A DNA stretch of 64,000 bases from Lactuca virosa (Eukaryota; Streptophyta; Magnoliopsida; Asterales; Asteraceae). Location of the stretch: NCBI GenBank assembly GCA_928212115.1, contig CAKMRJ010003334.1, forward strand, positions 636,422-700,421, in the 5' to 3' direction. The stretch's first letter is position 1. The number at the start of each line of letters is the position of its first letter. Below are positions 9,634-20,569 of the stretch, piece after piece. The notes under the pieces are model-generated. The model saw nothing but the letters and a program-made list of their open reading frames with translations. It was not told where the DNA came from and did not search any database. Both the position numbers and the translations under genes were made by a program.

Positions 9634-11050
9634 ATTATGATAGGATTTAGTTCTGTACACTAAAGGGTACAGTTTTGAAGTAGAGCCTCACAATTCTGTA
9701 TAATCTAGTTTACTAGCGAGAAACAGTATAAAACAATACTTAACCTTGAATAATAGTACTTTATACTCCTGAGAAAAATATATAACATAAACTAAATCTG
9801 CCATAGTTTATACATATTTATTCATGAAATCTGATTTGGTGAAAACTGCCTAGCAGCTTATCCCAAACTATACCCATTATAGTTTAATAGAATTGATATG
9901 AAAATGCTTTGTAAAAACCTTTCTGAAAGCTATGAAATTAGATTTCCAATATAAAGGTTTCCCTTATGCTCAACATATTAAAAAGGGATAAAATATCCGA
10001 ATATGTTATTAAACGTAGAAATCGTTGAATTGTATTAATAAGTTTAAAACTTAACAAAATACTTTGAGTTTGGCTTGTATTCCCCCATGAAAACATTAAA
10101 AACACGGAAAATATAGGGGTATGAACTCACCTGTAGTGAGTGGTTCTGACGTGTGGTTAGAAGAGGAGTGCAGAGTGTCAGATGTAACCTTGAGCACACA
10201 ATGATCCTAATAGACACATATAGACATGTATGTGTATGAATTTAGTGTATAGATGACTAAATAAGAAGGGTAACACCCTTATTGGCTAGGAAACTCTAAG
10301 ATTTATGGGATACAATCACATATGATTGCATAACTAGGGTATATGGCCACCCTATAGAGTTTACGGTCAAAGAGGTATGACCATTGGAGTTCACGGTCCA
10401 AGTGTTCACGGTCTTAGGTGTTTACGGTCTTAGTGTTTACGGTCATGGAGTTCACGGTCCGTGGGTTTACGGTTCATGGGTTTACGGTTCATGGGTTTAC
10501 GACCCATGAAAATACGGTCATTGAAGGGTGTACGGTCTAAGGAGATTCAACCGTAAACTCATCAATCTTGCACAAATGATGGTTTTCAAGGGCTTCATTT
10601 AAAGGCATCGGATTCTAGGGACCATGCTTAGCCTTAGGAAGGGTAAAGGCTATATGAACACCCTTTATAAGGGTTTACGGTCTATGAAGATTCATAGGAC
10701 CGTAAACTCTTTTGTTCATGCAAAGAGTGATGATCTTAAGTCCAAAATGAAGGATTGTAACTAGATAGATGTAAAGGAGGATGGTACTTACGATTTGGAG
10801 GCAAATGGGGGTGTTTTCGGCCCAAAAACACTTAAGTGTTCTTGATGTTCTTGAGGATATTGAAGATCTAGATTCAAAAGATGAGATTTGTGGACGAATT
10901 CAAGAGTGAATCAAGAAGAAGAGATGTATTAACTTAAAAAGGGAAGGAAACACTTACATTTTCGGGGATTTGCAAGAAGATCCTATGATACTTGAGAGAG
11001 TTTTCGAGATTCTAGGCTTGAAATGGAAGAAATGATCAAAAATGATCATG

Positions 11051-11052
<2 letters not shown>

Positions 11053-11087
<35 letters not shown>
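11053..11087. repeat. (AT)n microsatellite at the TATA-box position of LTR A
   Basis: Thirty-five bases of alternating A and T, next to AGGAGGGAG. On the - strand this reads CTCCCTCCTATATATA. In LTRs E and G the equivalent place reads CTCCCTATAAATA and CTTCCTATATATAC, so the run appears to be an expanded TATA box. Confidence 0.75.
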
Positions 11088-11089
<2 letters not shown>

Positions 11090-11384
11090 AGGGAGTTTAC
11101 GGTCACCCTGACCGTAAACTCAAGGGTCCTGACCGTAAACGGGTTTACAGTCTACACGAGTTTACGGTCGTAAACTCGTCCTGACCGTGAACTTGATGAT
11201 TTTCGAGGAAGTTTCAAGTTTTTCGCGTGATTCCCGGTTTATTCCGAATCGTATAAAATACATATTATTTATTTAAAACTTAAGGTCCTTCCCAAATTAA
11301 GAAATTTGACAGAATTAAATAAAAACCCAAATTTTATTAACGGAAACTGAGTAAGGATAATGGGAAAAGTTTCGGGTTGTCACA

Positions 11385-11869
11385 CAGATCCACACAATTC
11401 ATTGTCTGTTTGATCTGGATTGTATATAACTAGTATTCATTAAGTACTCATAGAAGGAAATGTAAGAGTCATTTTTACTTATCATTCATCACATCAGAAA
11501 ATATAGGATTTTCTGGAGGAACAGGCGAACTTTTCTAAAGAACTTAGAGTATACTTTTTATAACTAAAATACTTATGAACTCACCAGCTTAAATGTTGAT
11601 CCACTCTTTCAAAATAACTTGTATTCTTAGGAAACTAGTAGACAGGTACTCGCACCGGGAGTCAGAAGATGGAGCATAGTAGCTTCATGTCTTTGTTTTG
11701 TTATTTCCTTTTGGAGTCAATCTTTTGTGAATCTAATACATTGTAAGCACTTTAATATTAATGCATTGGTTGTTTGTTACTTTGATTACTATGATGCATG
11801 TGTTGTGATACTGAGCATGACGTCCTCCGCCCCCGAACGTTTTCGTCGTTTCGGTTTGGGGGTGTGACA
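11385..11869 (+). repeat. Gypsy LTR 3' fragment, + orientation, A/E family
   Basis: The last 485 bp of an LTR ending TTTGGGGGTGTGACA. It aligns in reverse complement with 8768-9200 of LTR A: both hold ACTAGTAGACAGGTAC-like and CTTATGAACTCACCAGC phrases. It abuts the outer end of LTR A, so A may have inserted into an older relative whose other part lies to the left of the window. Confidence 0.7.
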
Positions 11870-13099
11870 AGATCACAAAAGAGGAACTCTGATTTGGGTT
11901 CTCTAGTCCAATCCACTAGCTCATCAAAAGAAGAAACCTACAAAATCAAAGGTATGTTTTTGATTTGTTGCATTCTAATAAGTTGCATAGATTAGTTGAG
12001 TTTAGATCTATATATTCTGAGTTTAGATCAAATTGGTGGTTGTTTTCGCTGCCATTTATTTGATCTAATGAGGCTCGAAACTTATCAGTGATATAAGAGC
12101 GAGTTAACTCAAGTTTGTTGCACTTAGACTTTGTTTTTTGAGTATGTTAGGGTTTGTATGTGTAGGGTTTCTATTTTAAATCATTTTAAAAGACTAAAAA
12201 TTTTCCTTATTGAAATTTGGATCTGTTATGCCCTGAAAAAATGACATTTCTAGTCATTCTGCCTCATCGCCACGACGTGGATGGTCCTCCACGACGCCAT
12301 GGTATCTACATGGATCACAAATGATTTCGTCGCCACGCCATGGTCTTTTCTTGACCACATTCGCTGCTGAGAACCTAAAGTAATAATTTAATAAAATCTT
12401 GTATTTTTTGTGTGCCACAACCTGGCAGCTCTTTTCCACGTCGTGGAACCTGAAGTTCAAGATTTTTCTAAATCCATTTAATCCCTATTTTCTCAATATT
12501 TTCAATTTTAAACGCATACAAACTAGCATTTATACTAAAAGATAAACTTACATTTTATTTCATTATAAGATAAATTAAAAGACAAAAGATTAGAACTCTA
12601 ATAATTTAATTTTTTACTTTAAGTCAATAGAATTAAAAACAAACTTTGCGTCCTCGCATGTTTTATATAATGTGCATTATTAGTCTTACCACGACTATGC
12701 GTATCCACTTTATTGCTATAAGGGAGGTTTTAGGTAGCTCTCTTTGATTCCTAACGAGGTTGGCTTTTAAGTGGCATTCATTGCCCACCACCCTCACCGC
12801 GTTCTTGCGTTTAAATTGAAGTTACCAAAAGGGTTTGATAGGACAATTGTATAAAGTTAAAAGTATTAACTTAATAAGTAATTAAATAAAGCCCCGTTTT
12901 AAATAAATAATGTGAATCTTATGCTCCCATGGAAATTACGCCTTGTGGTATGTTCTTGTTGATGTAAGCGTGTGTGGTTTACCGACTTGTCAAAAGAAGA
13001 ACATAGTCAAAGAAAGGTATATGTTGATTGTGATTCTCAAGTGTTACTTGAGCCGAATATCATTGTAACTCTGCATGGACGATTCACCATTTGGATTCA
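11870..13099 (+). mobile_element. remnant of a Copia 5' region (LTR end, primer site, leader)
   Basis: A primer-site-like TGATATAAGAGCG at about 12089-12101 has three changes from TGGTATCAGAGCG. It is followed by a leader with CCACGACGTGG-type palindromes (12270-12446). Further on, the text near 12720-12990 (CCACCACCCTCACCGCGTTC, CCATGGAAATTACGC, GCGTGTGTGGTTTACCGAC) parallels the copia-3 leader near 44110-44340. It is therefore an old, diverged leader of a related Copia. No gag follows because element F begins at 13100. Confidence 0.5.
12270..12446 (+). repeat. cluster of CCACGACGTGG palindromes in old Copia leader
   Basis: Perfect copies at 12270-12280 (CCACGACGTGG) and 12436-12446 (CCACGTCGTGG) are two 5-bp arms around one base. 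Decayed copies lie at 12289-12302 and 12333-12343 (CCACGCCATGG). Position and design match the ACTCGGCGAGT cluster of copia-3, but the sequence is different. Confidence 0.6.
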
Positions 13100-14346
13100 T
13101 GTAACGTCCCATTTTCACAACGAAAACTTTTCATTTTTAATTATGGTAAAACTTCACATTTATAGAATCCAAGTTAAGAAATACATTTGTTGCAAAATAC
13201 AATTGTTTAAAAATCAGAGTAATATAATAAACGCATAATCTCCATTGTTGTTGATTAATGTGTATAGTCACGCATTCGCTTTCCCGCGATCATCATTGGT
13301 ACCTGAAAAAAATTTAATCCATAACTGTATGAAAAAGCTTAATTAGTTCCCCCAAAATACCACACACCACAATATACATACAATGCATGCACACTGGGCC
13401 CACAACACGAAGACTGAATTGCCACGGGCCCACATCACGAAGACTGGATTGCCTCCCGGCCCATAACTTAAGATTGGATTGCCCTCGACCGACCAACAAC
13501 CTAAGACTGGATTTCTCCTGGGTTTGTTGGCCTACAACACAAATCAGGACCGCTTCAACCACCCCTACCACAATATGTTGACATTTAAAACAAGTAATTA
13601 ATCAAGTAATCACGTAAGCACATGCAACAATCTACTCTAGTCTACCTGTCTAACAACTCACTACTGTATACCCGACCTCATACAGTACTACACCTCTACT
13701 GGAAGATCTCTAACGAATGTATAGTTATATGTAACCAAAGGTGTGTTAGGCATTCGAAGATGAGATCCCCCTCTAAAGCCACAACCAAACATGGAAAAAA
13801 CCAGAAAGTCTAAATCAAGAGTTCTCAGGTTATCCTACATACCTACATACAACCCTCAGGGCACTCCACTAGACAATCACCAACTACTGGTACTCTAACC
13901 AACATACTACTACTCTTATATCCTAACATGCAAGGATATACATTGCAATACATTGTAAAGTGAGGAAACTCACCTGAATCGGAGACCCAAGAAACACAGC
14001 GACACACTCACTCTCTACATTTTTTGCTCCTGCGAACTGACTAGCACTAAAACATGGCAGAACTTTAATCAATAACCCAACTTCTTCAAGTTTGACCCAA
14101 AGTCAAACTGGTCAAAAAGTTAATGATCAACGGCCAACAAAAGTCAATGGTCAATGACTCCCTATGACATGGCTAGCTCATTATCACGCTGTGGCCAACT
14201 AAAGACAATTCGAAATGAATTCAGCAATTGGCGATGATCCTGATGCCGAATTTAGAAGATTAAGTAATTGCGCAAAAGTCTCGAACTTGAACAATCTGGC
14301 TGAAAACTACATTTTGAAACAAAGTCCTTCTGCTATAAAATGTCCA
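13100..14346 (-). repeat. Element F 3' LTR (about 1247 bp)
   Basis: The + strand left edge is TGTAACGTCCCATTTTCAC. The inferred start on the - strand is TGGACATTTTATAGC just after a G-rich tract. The outer boundary at 13100 is clear. The inner one is set only by the purine tract and could shift by a few bases. It contains four 30-bp repeats (13395-13520). Confidence 0.6.
13395..13520. repeat. 30-bp tandem repeats in LTR F (four units)
   Basis: Units carrying GAAGACTGGATTGCC with a preceding GGGCCCA/GGCCCA block. The AGACTGRATTGCC core begins at about 13411, 13441, 13471 and 13504. The units are diverged from each other, so the array is not young. Confidence 0.75.
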
Positions 14347-14360
14347 CTCTCCCCCACCTT
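14347..14360 (-). promoter_or_regulatory. Element F polypurine tract
   Basis: The - strand reads AAGGTGGGGGAGAG, directly before the inferred LTR start. It is a purine-only run suited to plus-strand priming. Confidence 0.55.
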
Positions 14361-14740
14361 GAATATACCAATCATCTGAATGCAACCCAAACAAGACTAA
14401 GGCTCCATATCAAACCAATTGAAGCACTACTTATTCATTACCTAAGGAATAACTGAAATGGAAAAGATATCCCTAAGTTTAAGCCACCCCGAGAATACCA
14501 TCTATCGAAGACCTTGAGATACTGCCAACACAATTCCATACATAGGAAAACTTTTCTTCTAGAAGGAGACTTCTAAAAGCAAAGCTCAATTCGTAGCGCA
14601 ATATATAATAAAATAAATTGAAAACATACTCGCAGTCGATGTGGTCGCCACACCTGGATACTCCGCAACAAACTGGTAGGCTCTTTCATCAGCCCTAGGC
14701 ACCTCAACCCTCCTCTCGCATCCATCTAGAACTTTTCATG
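14361..14740 (-). other. Element F 3' interior, unassigned
   Basis: The part nearest gag still reads like a gag-protease spacer. The rest has no frame that I recognise. The junction of the pol deletion probably lies near 14650. Confidence 0.35.
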
Positions 14741-15761
14741 CTAAAGGTGCGGGATCCTACACTTCACCAAAAACGAGAAGGGGGTAATAAGTTCTGATAT
14801 GGCCCTCCTAGTTGCAATGGAAACAAACCCGCACACTCTACCTGCAATCCCTGCCGAAATGCCCCTCCTTACCACACTTGCAACATGAAAAATACCCACA
14901 CCTCCAATCATGAAACCTCCCGCACCTAACACACCTGAGACTCCCCTGCTCTACCGGTCCTAATCTCGAGTCGGCGGACTTAAACCGCTTCGCCACCGGC
15001 TGTAACTGCTCTGAAGCCGACCTTTCCTCTTTCCTCTGAATCTCTAAATCAATTTCCCTCCTCCTGGCATTCGACTGTATCTCTTCCAAAGACCGATATG
15101 GCTGAGTCGAAACGAATTCTTGAATCTCTGTTTTGATCGTACTCAAGTATCATGACATCTACACATGATCTGAAGTGGCATACTCTGGGCAAAAAAGGGC
15201 TCTCTCTAAAAACATCATGGTGATCTCCATTACCGACTCAGTCGTCTGCTTGAGCAACAGGTACTCTTGTGCTAGCCGCTCTCTCTCAACAAGTAGAACA
15301 TACTCTGCACAAAACATCTCCAAAAACTGCTCCAAAGTCATTGTGGCTCGCTCCGTATGTAAAAAGCTCTGGGTCATGAACTCCAACCAATCATTCGCAC
15401 CACAACGAAGAAGATTCATCACAAATTTTACTTTCCGGTCCTCGTGACACGAACATGTGTCGAAACATCCCTCCATGTCAAATATCCATCGCAAAGAAAT
15501 AATCAAGTCCTTATCACCTCTAAAGTTCGGAGGCTTTGTACTACTGAACTCCCGATGCTGCATCCCCCCACCTCTCTAAATTTCTGCAGCGGTGATGGCT
15601 GCATTGGTTGTGGTAGTGGCAGCCTGCATTACGGCGGCATGTCGTCTGTAAAACTCCTTAATTAAAACGGTCTTGACCAACCCAAACAACTCTGGAATCG
15701 CCTCTCTGATTGCCACGGCCACCTCGGCTGCAATGATCCTGCAGATCTCTTCATCACACAC
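14741..15761 (-). pseudogene. gag: Element F gag (retrotransposon-gag domain, zinc knuckle), stops and frameshift
   Basis: One frame runs from 15761 to 14838 on the - strand with two in-frame stops (near 15578 and 15161); a shifted frame continues to 14741. The capsid-like domain is clear in the middle: FRGDKDLIISLRWIFDMEGC, then VKFVMNLLRCGANDWLEF and FLEMFCAEYV, with the usual Trp and aromatic spacing. A basic segment and CSCCKCGKEGHFGRDCR-type knuckle follow (CCKCGKEGHFGRDC near 14880-14840). It would have been the particle protein of F but cannot be made intact. Confidence 0.78.
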
Positions 15762-15951
15762 TCCTCATCATTCATCATTATGTAATCATGTTTGTTTATT
15801 ATATAACATTTAAGGCAGATTACATCAAGATTCTACGCTATGTAAACATGATAACATAACACATCTATAATAAGCATTTTACATCATTAGAATGCAAGTT
15901 TTCATACTTCATGAACAAGCATATTTTTAGAAACATAGCATACATATAACA
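15762..15951 (-). other. Element F leader remnant
   Basis: AT-rich stretch between gag and a 39-bp LTR end scrap. No primer site of the TGGTATCAGAGC type is visible, so part of the leader is lost. Confidence 0.4.
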
Positions 15952-15990
15952 TGTCACACCCCAGAACCGAGTAAACGGCGGAAATGTATC
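15952..15990 (-). repeat. Gypsy LTR terminal scrap
   Basis: The + strand reads TGTCACACCCCAGAACCGAG and then AACGGCGGAAATG. This is the U5 end signature of the A/E-like LTRs on the - strand, cut after about 39 bp, where it joins + strand Gypsy sequence of element G. Confidence 0.5.
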
Positions 15991-16291
15991 TTCGTAATTC
16001 TAATATCGGGACGAAATTCCCTTTAACAGGGGGATGATGTGACAACCCGTAATTTATTTCTTGTAAAAGTCAAACTTGGTCAACTAAAGTCAAATATTCA
16101 ATCAATGGTCAAACTTATTTCTTTTATTATCTTAATATAGTTAGACGAAAGAGCTAAAAGTGTTTGGATCTAGCATTCTTAAGTGTTATGTATTTTGGAA
16201 GGATAGCCTTTAAAACCATTTGGACCGAAGCCTCGGGCCGTGAACGCCCTTCGGGCCGTGAACCTCGGTTGGGTCGTGAACCTTCCCTTCC

Positions 16292-16299
16292 TATATATA
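16292..16299 (+). promoter_or_regulatory. TATA box of LTR G
   Basis: TATATATA within TTCCTATATATACAAG, preceded by pyrimidine-rich sequence as in LTRs A and E. GGGCCGTGAAC motifs flank it on both sides. Confidence 0.6.
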
Positions 16300-17424
16300 C
16301 AAGAGTTAGTTGATTTTTACTTCACTTCTTCATTTCTGACCGTGAACTCGAGCCTTCTCTCTCAAGATCATCAACCATGAACACTTTTTTCCCTCTCAAA
16401 TATCATCCTCGTCCTCTTCTTCTTCAAGGGAACTTGCTTAGAACCTTCACTTATTCATCAAATCTTCAAGATCAGTGGACCGTGAACCCTTCTTGGGCCG
16501 TGAACCCTTCATTGGGCCGTGAACTCCTTGCAGCCTCCCATCTTTGCTTATAACACTTCTTTGGTAAGTGTTTCGTGCATCCTTGGTTGTTTTCCAAATA
16601 CCTTAGAAGTTATACTCACTAATTGAGTACATATATGCTATGTAAATTGCTATTTAGGACTTGTTTTGAACCGGGAACTAGCTTGTGAAATCAAACATCC
16701 TATATCGAACTTTCATTCGAATCACTCACACAATGTGAGTTCATACCCCTACAAATTTCAGTGTTATGCTTTAAAATGCTTGCTAAATGCTTTTAAGGGG
16801 GAGAATACAAGTAGAACACGATATAATTATGTTAAAACACTTACGTGTGAAAACATCAAACGAAGGGATTTCTTATACTCAAATACTTGTTAAAAACCAT
16901 TTTAAAACTTCTTTGACTTCTATGTTTATCAAATTCATATTTGTGTATCTATTTACGTATAAGTATGCTTTAACGAACATAGGACTATTGCTAAATACCT
17001 TGACTCCTGTTCCTTGTTTGGTTGTGGGCTTAGGGTAGGATCACTAGTCCGACTGTCGGCTAAATCATAGTTATACTCATTGAATACATACATGAATATT
17101 AAACCCATTTTAAGGAACATACTAACTCGGTTGCTTATGTTGAACAATTGAGTCTTTTCTACGAATCAGTAATTGTTCAAATAAACATACTAGTAAGCTA
17201 TAATAGGCATAGTTTAGAGGTTTTCTACATACTATTTCTAGACCAGAGAAAACATACATGAGTCAGTACATACATACTATCGCTATACATTTACAAGAAC
17301 AAGAAGGAACATACATACTATAACAAGAACATGAAGGAACATACATACTATAACAAGAACAATATAACTAAAACTTGATGAAACTATTTCTGGACATAGC
17401 AATATACTTGATATGTCACACTCT

Positions 17425-17515
17425 TATAACCAGAGTCTCCTGTAGGGAGAGCGTGCGTTTGTGTATAGATCTATACTGGATTGACAATCCTACACCTTGC
17501 TGCTAGCTACAGTAG
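17425..17515 (+). promoter_or_regulatory. conserved Gypsy LTR box, element G copy
   Basis: Runs from TTATAACCAGAGTCTCC to GCTGCTAGCTACAGTAGG on the + strand. It contains the 14-bp palindrome GTATAGATCTATAC (17463-17476), the B-type version of the palindrome rather than the A/E type. Confidence 0.65.
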
Positions 17516-17640
17516 GACCTGCAGGTCTACGGGTGACAAATGTCATGACTTTTCAACGCCTGAAGAACGTCGTGTTTCACACTAGTCAAGCAAGCATGGT
17601 TATAACTTTATCACATTTTAACCTTAAAAATTAACCAAAT

Positions 17641-17799
17641 TGGTTACAAGGTAGTTAATGCTTCAGTAGTGTAATTTATACAATACTACTGTTGATTGCT
17701 AAGTTCACTGAGCTGACTTGATTGCTAAGTAGCTTATGATTTTATCAAGGAAGAAGCAAACTGAGCTGACTTGATTGCTAAGTTCACTTAGGGGGAGAT
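17641..17799 (+). other. short direct-repeat stretch ending in a purine tract
   Basis: ACTGAGCTGACTTGATTGCTAAGT occurs at 17707-17730 and again at 17760-17783. The stretch ends in AGGGGGAGAT (17790-17799), a polypurine tract followed at once by a Copia LTR start. It probably represents the 3' untranslated end of a Copia element otherwise lost here. Confidence 0.5.
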
Positions 17800-18480
17800 T
17801 GTTGGAACTTGTAAGTGAACCTCTAGCAATCATCCAATAAGTTCCGAAGTCAGTTTCAGTTCCAAAGTGTAATTGTTCAGGAGTCAGTATGTGGTTTTAT
17901 GTGAAGACTTAGTTCAGAGTAGAAGATCAGAGAAGAGGTTCTGAAAGAAGTGAAGACATTCCGGAATGGAGTTTCCGTCCGAAATGAAGTTTGTGTCTAT
18001 CCGTCTGTATTAATTTATTTTGTCATTTGGCTTGATGTAACATGTCATAGGACTTAGTCTCTTTTGTTTTCTTAGATAATCATAGTGTCAGGAGTAACTC
18101 TATTATCCGGTCTTATGTATGTTTTTAGGTTAGTACAATGTAACACATTCTCATATTTAAGGAGCGTTCAATGACAATATCAAATGACGGATTGCTTCAC
18201 CAAAGATAGATATTTTTACATTTACTTTACTTGCACCTTTATCTCTAATCTATCTTTCAAACATTCCTTGTGTTCATTTATTGTCTTTACTTGATCATAT
18301 TCATTGTCTTATATTTAATACTTGAAGTACTTTGTTGATTTTCATATTCAGTTTTGACTTGTCTTGCTAGACTCGACTGGAACCATTAAGTTAGTAGCAG
18401 ACATTGATCTTAAGCATTAATTCAAGGTTTGAGTTTTCAATCCTTGTCCATGCGCAACCAGATCCTTGTTCTCACATCAA
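17800..18480 (+). repeat. Copia LTR (about 680 bp) ahead of element D
   Basis: Begins TGTTGGAACTTG after a purine tract. Its 3' half resembles the D2 LTR end (GACTNGACTGGAA, GTTTTGAGTT..CAA.CCTTGTCC). No primer site follows; the sequence enters the middle of a gag frame at about 18506. It does not resemble the LTR at 28930, so it is not the 5' partner of element D's 3' LTR. The right end is approximate. Confidence 0.55.
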
Positions 18481-18505
18481 TGAATGCAAGTAAGTCATCA
18501 GTAAG

Positions 18506-20274
18506 GTGCACTCTATATTCCAATCTATTGATATTCCTGTTACACGTTATGAAACTGAATTAGACGATCTGAATTTTACTTTCACTAATTTTAGCGATAG
18601 TTTAAAAAGAACTCGTTTAAATAATTCTAACCTAAGCGATCAAATCAGCAGGGTAACGAATAAAAGTGAAGAGAGGATGATGTGGATAGAGAAGTTGGAA
18701 TTAGAGTTAACTAGGTCAAGGGATGATGTCATTTATCTTAAGAGAGACAATCTTGCTTTGTTGAAACAACGAAACATTTTTTGTTTAATTGCGAAGCAGT
18801 TATATTTTAACATTACTCAACTGCATCTTGATTGTGAAATAGGTAAAAATATACACAAAATGATTTTACCCTTTCTCGAACTGAAAGAGGATGAAATCGA
18901 TGCAGAGTGCTATAAGTGCGAATCCATTGTGTCCTCGGATGATGTATCTGAATCTTACAAAATTATTGAAGGATATATTCAGTCCAAAGAACATAAAAGT
19001 ATGTTAAAGCAAATGTTGGATGAAAATGATAAAGAACATATTAAATCTGATACTGTGCAAAAATTTGACTCTTTACCCACAAAATTGAGTTCGAAAAACA
19101 CTTTCGATGCTGAAAATGTTTCTGAATTTGACGAAGTGACATGAGTGAGATTTCTATAGAGGATGAGATTGATTGTTCAACATTTGTACAAAATGAGTCT
19201 GAACAAAAGAAAAAGTTGATTTCTGAAAACTCAATTGAATATGTTCGTGTTGTTGAAAATAAGGGTTCAAATGTTTTAAAAGAAAAAGCTACACTATTTG
19301 CGAAAGTACAAACCGTCCCTAATCAAGTTTTTGTAAAAACCGGACAGAACAAAAACGACACATGAGAACTAACGTCCATTGTAAATGATGATAATGCTGA
19401 TGGATGTGATGAATTTTTTTGGTCTGATCCAATATATAATCCGGACGAAACAAAAGGTCTTTCTGAAATGACCTCTTGGAAAACGAAAGGAAAGTACGTT
19501 TTGGAACCTCGGAATCGTGTTAACTTTCGTTATGACCAGGCAGGACCTAGTGGCACTAAGGATATACCGAGTGAAACCTTCTCCGAGCAAACAACCACAC
19601 CCGTTAGAAAACAGAAACCTAGAGCTAACATTCATAAGTCGACTGGGGATCATATTGCTAAGAAAAGGCAACTAAATGCTAGATATCAGAAAAATTTAAA
19701 AGAAAGAAAGTGATTGTGGAAATCTAAAAATTCCAATTCTGTTTATTTAGAAAGGTTTGCAAATCAAAATGTGAAATCCTCTTCAAAAATGAAACCTAAA
19801 TCGTTTTCAAAACCACAGTCTTCAACTCCGTAGGTTTCAAAACCAAAAGTTTTTCAGAAACCATTATTTGCAAAACAATCAAAACCTATGGAAAAGACAA
19901 AACCTAATTTTTCTCCAAAAACGAATGTTTCAAAATCTGTCAATACATCAAAAGATGTTAAGGGCAAAGGAAAAGTTTTTTCGGAACCTGAAATTTCCTT
20001 CAAGGAATCCGAAGCAAATTTGAAAAAAGGAGGAAAATAAGTTTATGAAAAATGTTGCCAGGCAACACATAGAATCTAAACAAAGACAGATTCCTTTTAA
20101 AGAAAAGAATCCCAAAGAAAATGGGATTGTCGTTTTCAAAATCACGAAAGGAGACAATTCCACCCTGATAAAGAGATCTTATTTGGTTGACGAATCTATA
20201 ACTTTTCCTGTTCTTAAGAAAACCTCACGAGGACCCAAACAACTTTGGGTTCCTAAATCTCTCTGAATTTTGTA
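18506..20274 (+). pseudogene. gag: Element D gag C-terminal region (coiled coil, basic tail)
   Basis: A 212-codon stretch to 19144 is rich in Leu/Glu/Lys heptads (for example LELELTRSRDDVIYLKRDNL) and looks like a coiled coil. A shifted frame continues to 19365 and further broken frames to 20274, rich in Lys, Ser and Pro. I find no intact zinc knuckle. Long SIRE-type Gag proteins have such a C-terminal extension; the assignment is by position and composition. Confidence 0.6.
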
Positions 20275-20275
20275 G

Positions 20276-20569
20276 GTGATTCATGACGAACAATATGATT
20301 CGAAATGGTATATTGACAGTGGTTGTTCGTATCACATGACTGGAAGGAGAGAAGAGCTGAGGGAATTCCGATCGCTGAAGGATGGAGGCAAAGTGAAGTA
20401 TGGGAATAATGCTACGGGAGAAATCAAAGGATATGGCATGATCATGAATGGCGAATTCTGCATTCGGAAGGTAGCATATGTAGAAGGCCTGCAACATAAC
20501 CTGATAAGCGTTTCTCAATGGGTTGTAGGTACAGGTCTGAAAGTGTCATTCGATGACGAGGGATCATAA
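20276..20569 (+). pseudogene. Element D aspartic protease
   Basis: Reads SKWYIDSGCSYHMTGRREEL: the D-S-G active-site triad followed by the C-x-H-M-T pattern of Copia proteases. It continues to GLQHNLISVSQ, typical of the end of the domain. The frame is then lost by a stop at 20567-20569. It would have cleaved the Gag-Pol polyprotein. Confidence 0.82.

Larger units (their letters stand above)
5861..11384 (-). mobile_element. Gypsy element A, rearranged and decayed, - strand
   Basis: Read on the - strand the order is: 5' LTR (11384 to 8768), primer site (8764 to 8752), leader, an ORF with a coiled coil (8228 to 7599), a protease/RT-linker remnant (about 7260 to 6790), then a zinc-knuckle gag ORF (6595 to 5861). 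Protease sequence before gag is the reverse of normal Gypsy order, so the interior is rearranged or is two elements fused. RT, RNase H and integrase are absent. The LTR belongs to the same family as element E (59015-61327). Confidence 0.7.
8768..11384 (-). repeat. Element A 5' LTR (2617 bp)
   Basis: On the - strand it starts TGTGACAACCCGAAAC (11384) and ends GGGGGTGTGACA (8768). It shares both ends and much of the body with the element E LTR. Notable parts are the conserved box at 9541-9633, many ACGGTC/GTAAAC motifs at 10350-10560 and 11095-11195, and an AT run at the TATA position. No frame of note exists in it. Confidence 0.88.
13100..15951 (-). mobile_element. Gypsy element F, internally deleted, - strand
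   Basis: Read on the - strand: leader (15951 to 15762), gag (15761 to about 14741), a short unassigned stretch, a purine tract (14360 to 14347) and a 3' LTR (14346 to 13100). Protease, RT, RNase H and integrase are missing. The tail of gag runs into VPRADERAYQFVAEYPGV-like text near 14720-14660, the usual sequence before protease, after which the match stops. Confidence 0.65.
15991..17640 (+). mobile_element. Gypsy element G: pol 3' tail plus truncated 3' LTR, + strand
   Basis: Begins with the conserved end of a Gypsy pol/untranslated tail (CGGGACGAAATTCCC, 16008-16022, then AGGGGGATGATG). An LTR opening TGTGACAACCCG at 16038 follows. The same tail-plus-LTR join occurs on the - strand of element E (61360 to 61321), so family and orientation are clear. 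The LTR lacks its GGGGGTGTGACA end and fades out near 17640. Confidence 0.72.
16038..17640 (+). repeat. Element G LTR, 3' end missing (about 1.6 kb)
   Basis: Contains GGGCCGTGAAC motifs (16200-16540), a TATA box at 16292-16299 and the conserved box at 17425-17515 with GTATAGATCTATAC. The right limit is approximate: beyond about 17640 the sequence no longer resembles other LTRs of the group. Confidence 0.65.

Noticed and set aside
11053..11087. Replication origin or centromere-type AT repeat
   Set aside because: It is short, isolated and lies exactly at the TATA position of an LTR.
11798..11995. 65-codon + strand frame as a gene
   Set aside because: It crosses the LTR end at 11869 and the adjacent Copia remnant; no domain is visible.
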